This document shows positions 18,901 through 26,553 of a stretch of DNA of 64,000 bases, one piece after another (position 1 is the first letter of the stretch; each line of letters begins with the position of its first letter). A program made the translations under genes and the position numbers. The DNA is from Rhizobium anhuiense (GTDB lineage Bacteria > Pseudomonadota > Alphaproteobacteria > Rhizobiales > Rhizobiaceae): positions 1 to 64,000 of the forward strand of contig NZ_ML133526.1 in NCBI RefSeq assembly GCF_003985145.1, written 5' to 3'. The notes beneath the pieces are model-generated. The model ran no database searches. It was not told where the DNA came from and saw only the letters and a list, made by a program, of their open reading frames with translations.

Positions 18901-18970
18901 TCGTATCCCAAACCGCGGTCAGAAAATGAGCCAATACTCTCCAGTTCGGCGGAATCTACTAGCCTCAGTC

Positions 18971-19705
18971 TCATCGGCTCTGTGGCCCGATCGTTCGGCG
19001 CGGTGTCACCGTACCAAGACCACGTTCTCCCCGAGCGGGCGGTGTATAGTCGTAATAGGTTGGCGGTTCCATGGAGGCCAGAAAGACCAGATGCTCGACC
19101 AATGGCATCTTCTGAAGATTCTTCAAAATGTTGCGGCCGCCTAAACCAAGTGCAGGCGCAAAACCGTAGATTTGGCCCCATGCGAGAGGCCCCAGCGTTT
19201 CCAAAGCCTGAGGCATCATGTTTTTCTGATTTTCGTCCTCCCACGGCGGAGTAACCGGCGCAAATCGACCTGAGAAACATAGACCCAACATGACTTCATC
19301 AGTCCACCGGCGTTGGTATTCCTCGTTATATCCTCGATTGTCGACAGCCACCTCTCCCCTCGGCAGGTTTAACCTAATCATGGCATCGCCGTACCAGATA
19401 TCGATCTCACCGAAGGCAGTATAGCCAAAGGCGTACATCTCTTTCGGATCAAGTTCCGGATCACCGCGAAAGACATAGTCCAGCACCGGCTTAGGCAAGG
19501 AGGTATTGCAGAGCCAGTATTGGCCGTCGGACCAACTGCACCAACCATGATCGGTCCAGAAACGGAGAAGAAAATCCGGCAGTTTTCCCCGATAGGCCTC
19601 CACATCAGCCGCGCTCGGACGAATGACATTGTCGATCTTGTAAGCCGAGCGAAATTCGTCGAACCACTTGATCTCAAAGATGTTGTAGTTTGATTTTTCA
19701 GCCAC
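18971..19705 (-). CDS. GAD-like/DUF1851 protein, Tdi1-type immunity candidate (2)
   Basis: A 244-residue protein with the same architecture as the neighbour at 18148-18900. The GAD-like part is clear (LPDFLLRFWTDHGWCSWSDG, YAFGYTAFGEIDIWYGD) and a DUF1851-like part follows (WEDENQKNMMPQALETLGPL, WGQIYGF). The start is GTG 19705 with a GGGAA site upstream. The two GAD genes are diverged in sequence, so each probably recognises a different toxin. It lies between propeller genes in the array and lacks an effector partner here. Confidence 0.78.
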   Translation of the reverse strand: MAEKSNYNIFEIKWFDEFRSAYKIDNVIRPSAADVEAYRGKLPDFLLRFWTDHGWCSWSDGQYWLCNTSLPKPVLDYVFRGDPELDPKEMYAFGYTAFGEIDIWYGDAMIRLNLPRGEVAVDNRGYNEEYQRRWTDEVMLGLCFSGRFAPVTPPWEDENQKNMMPQALETLGPLAWGQIYGFAPALGLGGRNILKNLQKMPLVEHLVFLASMEPPTYYDYTPPARGERGLGTVTPRRTIGPQSR

Positions 19706-19767
19706 GTTTTCGTTCCCGAACGAGTTGACTGACAGACTTCGTCAAGCTCGTCAGCCGCGCGATTTGG

Positions 19768-21015
19768 TCAAGGCGGTCCTTTCCCGCCACCACCCTTGAA
19801 CGGCCGCTGCGAAAGTTCCTTCGGAATGTCGTGTTGATTCCAACCCTGATCATCGAATGTGTAATAGCGAAGCCCGTAGTCGAACACGTAGAGCTTATCG
19901 TTTTGAACGAAGATCGCGCTCGGCTGCAGCACGAAGGGGGCAGAGCGCATCTTCACCTTGGGCGCGAATGGCTTTGCAAAATGGCCATCGAACCGGAACA
20001 GTTCGGTGCCGGTTGCAAGGATCATTTCGTTGCGCCAGCAGACGCCGTCCTTGAAATTCTTCTCGCGGTCGGCAATGGACGAAATGTCGGTAAAGCCGGC
20101 TTGAGGATTACCCTTCATCACCAAGCCGTCGGAACCGATGACATAGTCGGCTTCGTTTCCACCGCTCTCGATATCAGAAACATAGGAATAAGCGGGAAGA
20201 GACCGGGCGATACGATCCGGCAGTGCCTGCTGCTTCCAGGCTCCGGGCCGGCCGGTGAAAAGCGTTTTCAAACGCGGATAACTGTCCATTTCGGCATAAA
20301 GCTTCTTCTGAAGCTGAAATTCTTGTTCCTCGGACATATCCTCTCGATAAAGTGGATGGCCGGGATAGAGATTGAAATGCCGCGTGCTCGCTGCTTGCGT
20401 GGCAACAATGAAAATATCGCCATCGCGGTTAGTGCCGAGAATCGTCCAATCGGGAACCTTATAGGGATGTTTCGTCTCCAATGGAGGAGAGACATCTTGC
20501 CAGGATTTTTCCTTGCCAAGCCTCAGAAAACCTTCGCTGCCAGCGACCAGCCATTGATCCCCGACCGGCAGAATGGAACTGAACAAAATCTCGGGTGCGT
20601 CATCAGATTCGGCTTGTGTCCCGGGAATGACCGAATGCTCGGCGCCTTTCGGACTGATCACATAAATGTCGCCATTCAAGCTGAGCGTCACGTAAGACGG
20701 TTCACCTACGTCATCGGTCCGCGGCACGACCCTGACATCCCGCAATTCCCGCCGCACATCGAGGCGGGAGAATGTCTGCGCTTCGGCGTCGCGCGTCAGG
20801 ATGATGGTATAGGGATCGTCCCAGCGCGGGCCGCCGATCAAAAGCGCAAAATATCGATCATCCGCCATGGTCGCGGCATAAAGCGTTGGCTCCCATGCTC
20901 CGTAAAACGTCTCGAAATCTTCGTCGTCAGTGGCGGAAATTTCCGCTTCGGCCTCGGAAATCCTCCTGGCCTCGTGGAGTTTGCCTCGCGCCTCAAAAAA
21001 CTCCGTTGCGATCAG
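19768..21015 (-). CDS. Predicted beta-propeller protein, orphan immunity candidate (copy B), apparent CTG start
   Basis: A 415-residue soluble protein. It shares with the other copies FSRLDVRRELRDV, NGDIYVISP, IPGTQ, FRFDGHFAKPF and an end like IPKELSQRPFKG. Its first ~26 residues (IATEFFEARGKLHEARRIS) are homologous to those of the GAD protein at 18148-18900. The ATG of that gene aligns with a CTG here at 21015-21013, preceded by a perfect AAGGAGGT 4 nt upstream. The nearest in-frame ATG (21087) has no ribosome-binding site. I therefore place the start at CTG, though 21087 or TTG 21030 are formal alternatives. The function is inferred from copies C and D. Confidence 0.75.
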   Translation of the reverse strand: MIATEFFEARGKLHEARRISEAEAEISATDDEDFETFYGAWEPTLYAATMADDRYFALLIGGPRWDDPYTIILTRDAEAQTFSRLDVRRELRDVRVVPRTDDVGEPSYVTLSLNGDIYVISPKGAEHSVIPGTQAESDDAPEILFSSILPVGDQWLVAGSEGFLRLGKEKSWQDVSPPLETKHPYKVPDWTILGTNRDGDIFIVATQAASTRHFNLYPGHPLYREDMSEEQEFQLQKKLYAEMDSYPRLKTLFTGRPGAWKQQALPDRIARSLPAYSYVSDIESGGNEADYVIGSDGLVMKGNPQAGFTDISSIADREKNFKDGVCWRNEMILATGTELFRFDGHFAKPFAPKVKMRSAPFVLQPSAIFVQNDKLYVFDYGLRYYTFDDQGWNQHDIPKELSQRPFKGGGGKGPP

Positions 21016-21123
21016 TCGTACCTCCTTCAAATCGCGATCAAGGACTTCTCCGCATCCCGGTGGCTGTACTGACGTACGTCCGCCCATTAACAGCTATGGC
21101 TGCAAGGATACGATAGACGAGCC

Positions 21124-22236
21124 CTATCGTCTGGCAGGTAAGCCTTTGAACTCGCGTTGCAGAAGTGACGGCGGGATCTCGCACCAATCCCAGGATTGCC
21201 CGTCCCACCTGCAGACGCCATGCTTCCTGTCGAAATAAATCAGCGTGTTATCGAAAGATTGAATTTTCAGAGGTGCAGGAACATTTCGGTTTATAGCTGC
21301 GGAATTTAGTTTGGGTTTCACGATGCCGAGCTTATGGCCGTCAAATCGGCGAAGACCGTCGTCGGTAGCCGCAAGCAGCTCGGAACGATACCACGCGGCG
21401 CTGAACAACGTTTCCGTATCCCCGTGGAAGCCGACCTTCTCAAATCCTCCTTCGATGGTTCCCTCCAGGATCAGACCTGCCACGCCCAAAAGCCAAATAC
21501 GATGTTCCGGGTCGCGATACAGCCCTCTGATCACGCAATCTTCAGGAACTAATAGTCTTGAGAAGACACCATCAAGATAATGATAAACGCGTTGCATGCG
21601 TGGCCTTGTGACGCGCTCGGACCGTTGCTCCTTCATCATCTTTAGAAACTGCTCCGGGCTGACATTTTCCCAACTTTTAGGATCGAGCTGCGCAGCGCTT
21701 GGTGCAGAATAAGGTCTCTGAACACTTTCGATGACAAGCGAACCGTCTAGGGAAACCGCCTTTCCGAAATGTTCGGCCTCATAACCGTCCTCTCGGGATT
21801 TGTTCGCAGAAAGCCGTTGCCACGTTCCAAAGCCCTCTCTGCGATAGAGTTGGCGGCTATCCCCGACGACATATTGGCTATGTCCATCTACGACCAGCGT
21901 ATGGACTGCCCCAAAACCCTCAGCATCTTCGCTGAGAATCCCAGCCCCGGGGATCTTCGATCGCTCCGCATGTTCGTCCTTCAACACATAGACGTCGCCC
22001 TCGTTACTGAGCGCTACCGGTACATGGCCTTCCGTAGGATCGGCTTCCATATAGCTGATATCGACGATCTCGCGCCGAACATCCGTTCTGCTCCACGGCT
22101 GAGAAAATCGCCCGTCATAGGAAATGATCGCAGTAAATGGATCCTCGTATTCAAGCTCGCCAAGACATATCGCAAAGCGGTCGACATCAAATGCCACAGC
22201 GGCTTGAATTGTTGCCTTCCAGTCACTGCCGTTCAT
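21124..22236 (-). CDS. Predicted beta-propeller protein, probable immunity protein of the adjacent AHH effector (copy C)
   Basis: A 370-residue soluble protein with the copy signatures PWSRTDVRREIVDIS, NEGDVYVLKD, IPGAGILSED, RRFDGHKLG and the end IPPSLLQREFKGLP. ATG 22236 overlaps the TGA of the upstream effector by one base (TGATG), and AAGGGGG lies upstream, so translation is coupled to the effector. That order (nuclease effector, then coupled partner, same strand) is the classic effector/immunity arrangement. No signal peptide is seen, consistent with protection against a cytoplasmic nuclease. The frame to 22371 is upstream shadow. The immunity role is an inference. Confidence 0.8.
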   Translation of the reverse strand: MNGSDWKATIQAAVAFDVDRFAICLGELEYEDPFTAIISYDGRFSQPWSRTDVRREIVDISYMEADPTEGHVPVALSNEGDVYVLKDEHAERSKIPGAGILSEDAEGFGAVHTLVVDGHSQYVVGDSRQLYRREGFGTWQRLSANKSREDGYEAEHFGKAVSLDGSLVIESVQRPYSAPSAAQLDPKSWENVSPEQFLKMMKEQRSERVTRPRMQRVYHYLDGVFSRLLVPEDCVIRGLYRDPEHRIWLLGVAGLILEGTIEGGFEKVGFHGDTETLFSAAWYRSELLAATDDGLRRFDGHKLGIVKPKLNSAAINRNVPAPLKIQSFDNTLIYFDRKHGVCRWDGQSWDWCEIPPSLLQREFKGLPARR

Positions 22237-23738
22237 CAATAATGCCCCCTTCTCAGTACTGTTTCGGCATCGCCGGACGGAAGTGGCCGTTCCCTCGTTC
22301 GCCCAGGAGCGGCAAATCCGGTTTTTGATGCGACTTGACCTGTTGCCATGGCTGTAGCTAGCGCTTTGCATTCTTCCGGCAAATCCGGAATATCCTCGAT
22401 GACTTTGATACTTTCAGCTAAAATTGCCCCCATTGGCGCTGTCCCCGGTACAGGGCTTGCGAGTTCCGCAAACCGTTGTCGAAGTATTCCATGCAATCCT
22501 TCGCTATCGCTTCCGTGCTGCCGACTTAGCAAGCAAATCGACATCCCCTGGTTAAGCGTCGGCGCGTTGGGTATACGATTCTCCGTGGAATCATATTCCG
22601 ATTTGGCAGGTCGCCGCCCTAACCGATAGGCCATATCAGGAACGATATGGTGAGCGTTGCCCCGACATATCGGCTCAATCTCCTCGTAGGGGCCAACAAT
22701 GCATCGACGTTGTGAGCCTTCCTCGTCAACACGCGCACCCTGGGTCTGTGGTAGAGGTTGTGGTTGCTGCCTTTCCTCTGTCTCCTGTTGCCTCCGGCGT
22801 CGTGCGTTCTCTGCGCGCTCGGATCGGAACCACTCCTGAACGTCATCAACGTCGACGCCTTGCTCCTCAAGTTCGCGTGCCTTCCGGAAAAGCGCCCGTT
22901 CGAAATCATCTTGTGGCATTTCATCATACCACGGCATTGCCGTCGAGGTTGGCCACATACCCTCGATAAAAGCTCCGACTCCAGTCATTGCCCTACCAAA
23001 TCGGCCGAGCCTTCCGACCCATTTGCCAACTTTGATGGATGGCCGGGGTGGAGGCCTATTCCACTGCGGAACATTCGGCCGGATGACCTGCCCCGGCGGT
23101 CGTGGCATCGGCGCAGGTCGGGCCGGTACAGGAACCGTTTGAGGCACCGTTGCAGGCGCCGCTTGCGCATATTGCGCGCCCATGATCAGCGGCTCGGGTG
23201 AGGCATCGCTGATGACACGGCCTTCGTCACTGCCATTCCAGCGTAGCGATCCAGGGACGGGATCGTCGTCTTCAGGCGACGCATAAGTTTGCGTCCCACG
23301 TACGAAGATCGCTTCACCCTGTGTGTTGCGGTTGTTCATCCAGAAACGGTCGAGATGCCGGATGACGTGCGAACCCTCGGCACGTACCTGGTCGGCATGA
23401 CCGATCGGCTCACAAATATTTTCAACGGTGCCGGATTTGACCCCCTTTTTCGTTCCCGGCGCATCGCCATGAACGTGGGTCGTACAGGACCGACGGACCA
23501 TTGCCTTCTTGCCGGTGAAGCGGACAGATGGCGTGTAGTCTTTGTCGTGCCCGCAATAGTCGACGATGGGGTATGGGATGGGAACAACGGAAGAGCCGAC
23601 TGGCGTCAGGCATACATCCGGCGACAGCGAGACGATCTTTGCCTCGTCAAGATCACGCAAACCTTCACGTGGTTGCTTCGTCGTCCAGGGCGTTGGATAG
23701 TCGGGCTCGCCGACGTAGTTATCGCGCGGGATGCTCAT
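22236..23738 (-). CDS. T6SS effector: DUF4150 (PAAR-like) N-terminus plus AHH-type nuclease tail (effector 2)
   Basis: A 500-residue protein. Residues 1-191 form a DUF4150/PAAR-like module that caps the VgrG spike (SSVVPIPYPIVDYCGHDK; THVHGDAPGTKKGV). A Pro-rich linker (~192-235), a short hydrophobic patch (~245-262) and a charged helical stretch (~280-325) follow. The tail has YEEIEPIC and NAHHIVPD (His363-His364), then RIPN and NQGMSIC, the pattern of HNH/EndoVII-fold AHH nucleases. The N-module is ~90% identical to that of the effector at 24859-26526 (19 differences in 191 by manual count), but the tails are widely diverged. DNA cleavage is inferred from the motif. Confidence 0.85.
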   Translation of the reverse strand: MSIPRDNYVGEPDYPTPWTTKQPREGLRDLDEAKIVSLSPDVCLTPVGSSVVPIPYPIVDYCGHDKDYTPSVRFTGKKAMVRRSCTTHVHGDAPGTKKGVKSGTVENICEPIGHADQVRAEGSHVIRHLDRFWMNNRNTQGEAIFVRGTQTYASPEDDDPVPGSLRWNGSDEGRVISDASPEPLIMGAQYAQAAPATVPQTVPVPARPAPMPRPPGQVIRPNVPQWNRPPPRPSIKVGKWVGRLGRFGRAMTGVGAFIEGMWPTSTAMPWYDEMPQDDFERALFRKARELEEQGVDVDDVQEWFRSERAENARRRRQQETEERQQPQPLPQTQGARVDEEGSQRRCIVGPYEEIEPICRGNAHHIVPDMAYRLGRRPAKSEYDSTENRIPNAPTLNQGMSICLLSRQHGSDSEGLHGILRQRFAELASPVPGTAPMGAILAESIKVIEDIPDLPEECKALATAMATGQVASKTGFAAPGRTRERPLPSGDAETVLRRGHY

Positions 23739-23765
23739 ACCGCTGCTCCGTCGGGATGAGCATCA
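23166..23765. repeat. Duplicated ~600-bp block, copy 2 (DUF2169 3' end plus PAAR-like module)
   Basis: It corresponds without gaps to 25954-26553. It covers codons 1-191 of effector 2 and 26 nt upstream of its start. Those 26 nt are identical to the last codons of the DUF2169 gene at 26528-26553, although no DUF2169 gene is present here. Similarity ends abruptly at both edges. Confidence 0.8.
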
Positions 23766-23795
23766 GCCACACCCGTGGGCAACAGATGCCTTGTT

Positions 23796-24872
23796 TTAAA
23801 GATCAGGATGCTCAATCCGCTCCCACTCATTCCCATCGAAGCGGAAAATATCCTTCTGACCGACAACCCAAAGAACATCACCGACAGCCCCCGCATAGAA
23901 AATGTATTCACCGCGCAGCTTAGGGAGAGCGGGGGAAAACCGGCGCAGATCGGACGTGCCGGGCGCGAGTTCGAACAGGCCGCCCGGGCGAACGCTCGAC
24001 GGCAATATCAGCTTGCCTCGATAGGGCGTAATCATGTGAAAGAGATTGAGCTGTTGACGCAGATTGACTGGCGTGAACCCGCGTGCATAGCTGCCGTGCA
24101 GCAGCACGCCTTCCCGTCCGCATATCCAGACGCTATCCGCGTGCTCAATGTGGATGCCCGTCAGCGCTGCTTCCTCAAGATAAACCTTCAGCTCATGCAG
24201 CTCCGAACCGTCCCAGAAATAGAGGACGGGCCGGGGTCCCTCTGATCCGCATAGATATATCGCATCCTCCGAAAAGCCTTTGATAGCGTTCAGAGAAATG
24301 TTTTTGGGCGCTTGCTTCTGAAAGTCCCTCAGCCAGGAAAGGTAGTCCGGATCATCTGTGCGAGGCCTTCCTTCTTTTTTCTTCTGATAGCTGGCCATGT
24401 CGAACAGCAATCTATCAGTCAGAAGGCTCCAACTGTCCCGACCGTGTCGCCGATAGATTTGCCCACCCTGTCCGCATGCATAAAGTTTGCCTCCGACCTG
24501 GGTAATTGCTGACATTCGTCCATGCCCTTTAGCGTCTGCCACCCAGGTTCCCGCGCCCGGGATCTTTTCGCGAAAGTTTCCTTTCCACCAAGCGTGATAA
24601 ACATCCCCCTCAGAAGACATATAGGTGAGATAGTCGGTCGTAGCGTCGATTTCCGGATTGCTGAATAAGGTGATGTCCTGCATATGGAAATCGAAGTCGT
24701 CATAATACCATTGTTCTCCGATCCGGGCGTCGTGTTCGAAGCGAAAGATGCGGGATTCTGGAGCATAGACGTCAGATCCTGTCATGACGGCATTGATCAC
24801 GACGACATCATCGGAGCGGGCGCAGGCGCGAGTGAATTCTATCATGCTGCTCGCACTCTTAAGGTCTTGCAT
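23796..24872 (-). CDS. Predicted beta-propeller protein, probable immunity protein of the first AHH effector (copy D)
   Basis: A 358-residue soluble protein, the most diverged of the four. It keeps the SEGDVYHAWW and IPGAGTW blocks, GREGVLLHGSYARGF and the end FRFDGNEWERI, and lacks the -FKGLP tail. ATG 24872 lies inside the effector gene (14-nt overlap) with an AGAGAGGTG site, so the pair is translationally coupled. It directly follows the nuclease effector and is followed by the duplicated second effector. No export signal is seen. Immunity function is inferred from position and coupling. Confidence 0.78.
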   Translation of the reverse strand: MQDLKSASSMIEFTRACARSDDVVVINAVMTGSDVYAPESRIFRFEHDARIGEQWYYDDFDFHMQDITLFSNPEIDATTDYLTYMSSEGDVYHAWWKGNFREKIPGAGTWVADAKGHGRMSAITQVGGKLYACGQGGQIYRRHGRDSWSLLTDRLLFDMASYQKKKEGRPRTDDPDYLSWLRDFQKQAPKNISLNAIKGFSEDAIYLCGSEGPRPVLYFWDGSELHELKVYLEEAALTGIHIEHADSVWICGREGVLLHGSYARGFTPVNLRQQLNLFHMITPYRGKLILPSSVRPGGLFELAPGTSDLRRFSPALPKLRGEYIFYAGAVGDVLWVVGQKDIFRFDGNEWERIEHPDL

Positions 24873-26526
24873 TTGCACCTCTCTTGGCACCCGTCTGCAA
24901 CGCATTGAGCGTGTCGCTGGGCAAAGGCGGATACTGTTTGGCTCGCAACAGTTGGTTGGGGTCTCTCCCGGCGAACTCGCCATTGACTGCAGCGATGATC
25001 TGCGCGGCACAATCCGGCCGAACGGACGTCATCGCGTCGATAGAGGCATCCTTAACATCATCCAAAGTTGCGGTGAACGGCGGATTGGAATTTCTACCGA
25101 GCGCCTCGATCGCCCCATCGGCCAGGTGAGAATCGTTGTGTTCGGTTCCCTGCGTCCTTGCCTGCCCGACGACGCACATGCTCTGCCCTTGCCAGAAACC
25201 GGGCATATTCGGAATTCGTTTTTCACCGACGATCGCTTCCTTGCGGGTGCCATAGCGCAAGGTCCAATCAGGTACGATATGATGGGCCTGCATGCCGATG
25301 CTCTTGCAGATCGGCTCCATCTTTTCGTAGGTGTCGATCCGGCATCTCCGCTTTTCACGCTCCTGCTCCACGCGGACGTTTTCCGGGACGGGCAGTGCTG
25401 CAGGCGCCCGGCGCTCACCGATGCGCTCTGCGTTTTTCCGCAACTGCTCGGCGCTGGGCCACGGCGCCTCGAGCAGGTCGGCGAGATCATCGGGATCCAT
25501 CGTGCGAAAATCGAGCGGCACACCGGCCTTCAACGCCAGAATGTCATTGGCATTGAGGATGGTCGCATTCCCGGAAAACCATTCCCGCATATGCCAGGGC
25601 AAATTGCTGATTTCCTGCGCTTGCGTCGACGTAATAGGGACTTGCCCGCGCAAATGGTCCCCGATCGCCCGAGCCATGACACCATCCGGTCCGACATACC
25701 ATCGTCCCGCCATGTCGCCGAGTTGGTAGCCGGCTTGCGCAAGGCCGAGCAAACCGAGCACCCGGCCCGCTCCTGTCGGCAAAGGGCGTCCGAAGGTTCC
25801 GCGGCGTTGATAAACGTTGTCATTCGCGGCGGGAGGAAAAGGTCGGGTCGTTTGCGGCCGCTGTGGCTGCGGCAGCGGCTTGGGCTGGGTTGCCGGTTGC
25901 GCATTTCCTGCCGATTGCTGCGGCGCTACCTTGCGAAGAGCGCTCCCCGCATCCGCGTATTGAGCCCCCATTATCAGCGGTTCGGGTGACGTGTCGCTCA
26001 CGACCTTGCCTTCGTCACTACCCTTCCAGCGCAGTGAGCCGGGAATGGGATCATCGTCTTCAGGCGGCGCGAATGTCTCGGTACCGCGCACAAAATTCGC
26101 CTCGCCCTGCGTATTGCGATTGTTCATCCAGAAGCGGTCGAGATGGCGGATGACATGAGATCCCTCGGCTCGAACCTGATCCGCATGCTCGATCGGCTCG
26201 CAGATGTCTTCTACCGCGCCTGACTTAACGCCCTTGCGATTGCCCGGAGCGTCGCCATGGACATGCGTGGTGCAGGAGCGCATGACCATGGCTTTCTTGC
26301 CAGTGAAGCGGACGGATGGCGTATAGCCCTTGTCGTGCCCACAATAGTCGACGATCGGGTATGGTATGGGAACGACCGAAGAACCTATCGGCGTCAGGCA
26401 CACATCCGGCGACAGCGAAACGATCCGTGCCTCATCGATATCGCGGAGCCCTTCGCGCGGCTGCTTCGTCGTCCAGGGCGTGGGATAGTCGGGCTCGCCG
26501 ACATAGTTGTCGCGCGGAATGCTCAT
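24859..26526 (-). CDS. T6SS effector: DUF4150 (PAAR-like) N-terminus plus AHH-type nuclease tail (effector 1)
   Basis: A 555-residue protein. Residues 1-191 are the DUF4150/PAAR-like tip module, followed by a Pro/Gln-rich linker (~200-235) and a middle region with a Gly-rich hydrophobic stretch (~250-275). The C-terminal nuclease has RRC, YEKMEPIC, QAHHIVPD (His415-His416), RIPN and WQGQSMC. The Cys and His pattern is shared with effector 2, while the rest of the tail is diverged. The ATG overlaps the DUF2169 stop (ATGA), placing it directly after vgrG and its adaptor. The order predicts delivery on the VgrG spike with DUF2169 help. Nuclease activity is inferred from the motif. Confidence 0.87.
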   Translation of the reverse strand: MSIPRDNYVGEPDYPTPWTTKQPREGLRDIDEARIVSLSPDVCLTPIGSSVVPIPYPIVDYCGHDKGYTPSVRFTGKKAMVMRSCTTHVHGDAPGNRKGVKSGAVEDICEPIEHADQVRAEGSHVIRHLDRFWMNNRNTQGEANFVRGTETFAPPEDDDPIPGSLRWKGSDEGKVVSDTSPEPLIMGAQYADAGSALRKVAPQQSAGNAQPATQPKPLPQPQRPQTTRPFPPAANDNVYQRRGTFGRPLPTGAGRVLGLLGLAQAGYQLGDMAGRWYVGPDGVMARAIGDHLRGQVPITSTQAQEISNLPWHMREWFSGNATILNANDILALKAGVPLDFRTMDPDDLADLLEAPWPSAEQLRKNAERIGERRAPAALPVPENVRVEQEREKRRCRIDTYEKMEPICKSIGMQAHHIVPDWTLRYGTRKEAIVGEKRIPNMPGFWQGQSMCVVGQARTQGTEHNDSHLADGAIEALGRNSNPPFTATLDDVKDASIDAMTSVRPDCAAQIIAAVNGEFAGRDPNQLLRAKQYPPLPSDTLNALQTGAKRGANARP

Positions 26527-26553
26527 GCCGCTGCTCCGTCGGGATGAGCATCA
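25954..26553. repeat. Duplicated ~600-bp block, copy 1
   Basis: Counterpart of 23166-23765. It contains the 3' end of the DUF2169 gene and codons 1-191 of effector 1. It is likely the parental copy, because here the DUF2169 tail belongs to a complete gene. Confidence 0.8.

Noticed and set aside
19831..21072. Plus-strand open frame of 413 codons
   Set aside because: It mirrors propeller copy B codon for codon; the minus frame has paralogues and a ribosome-binding site.
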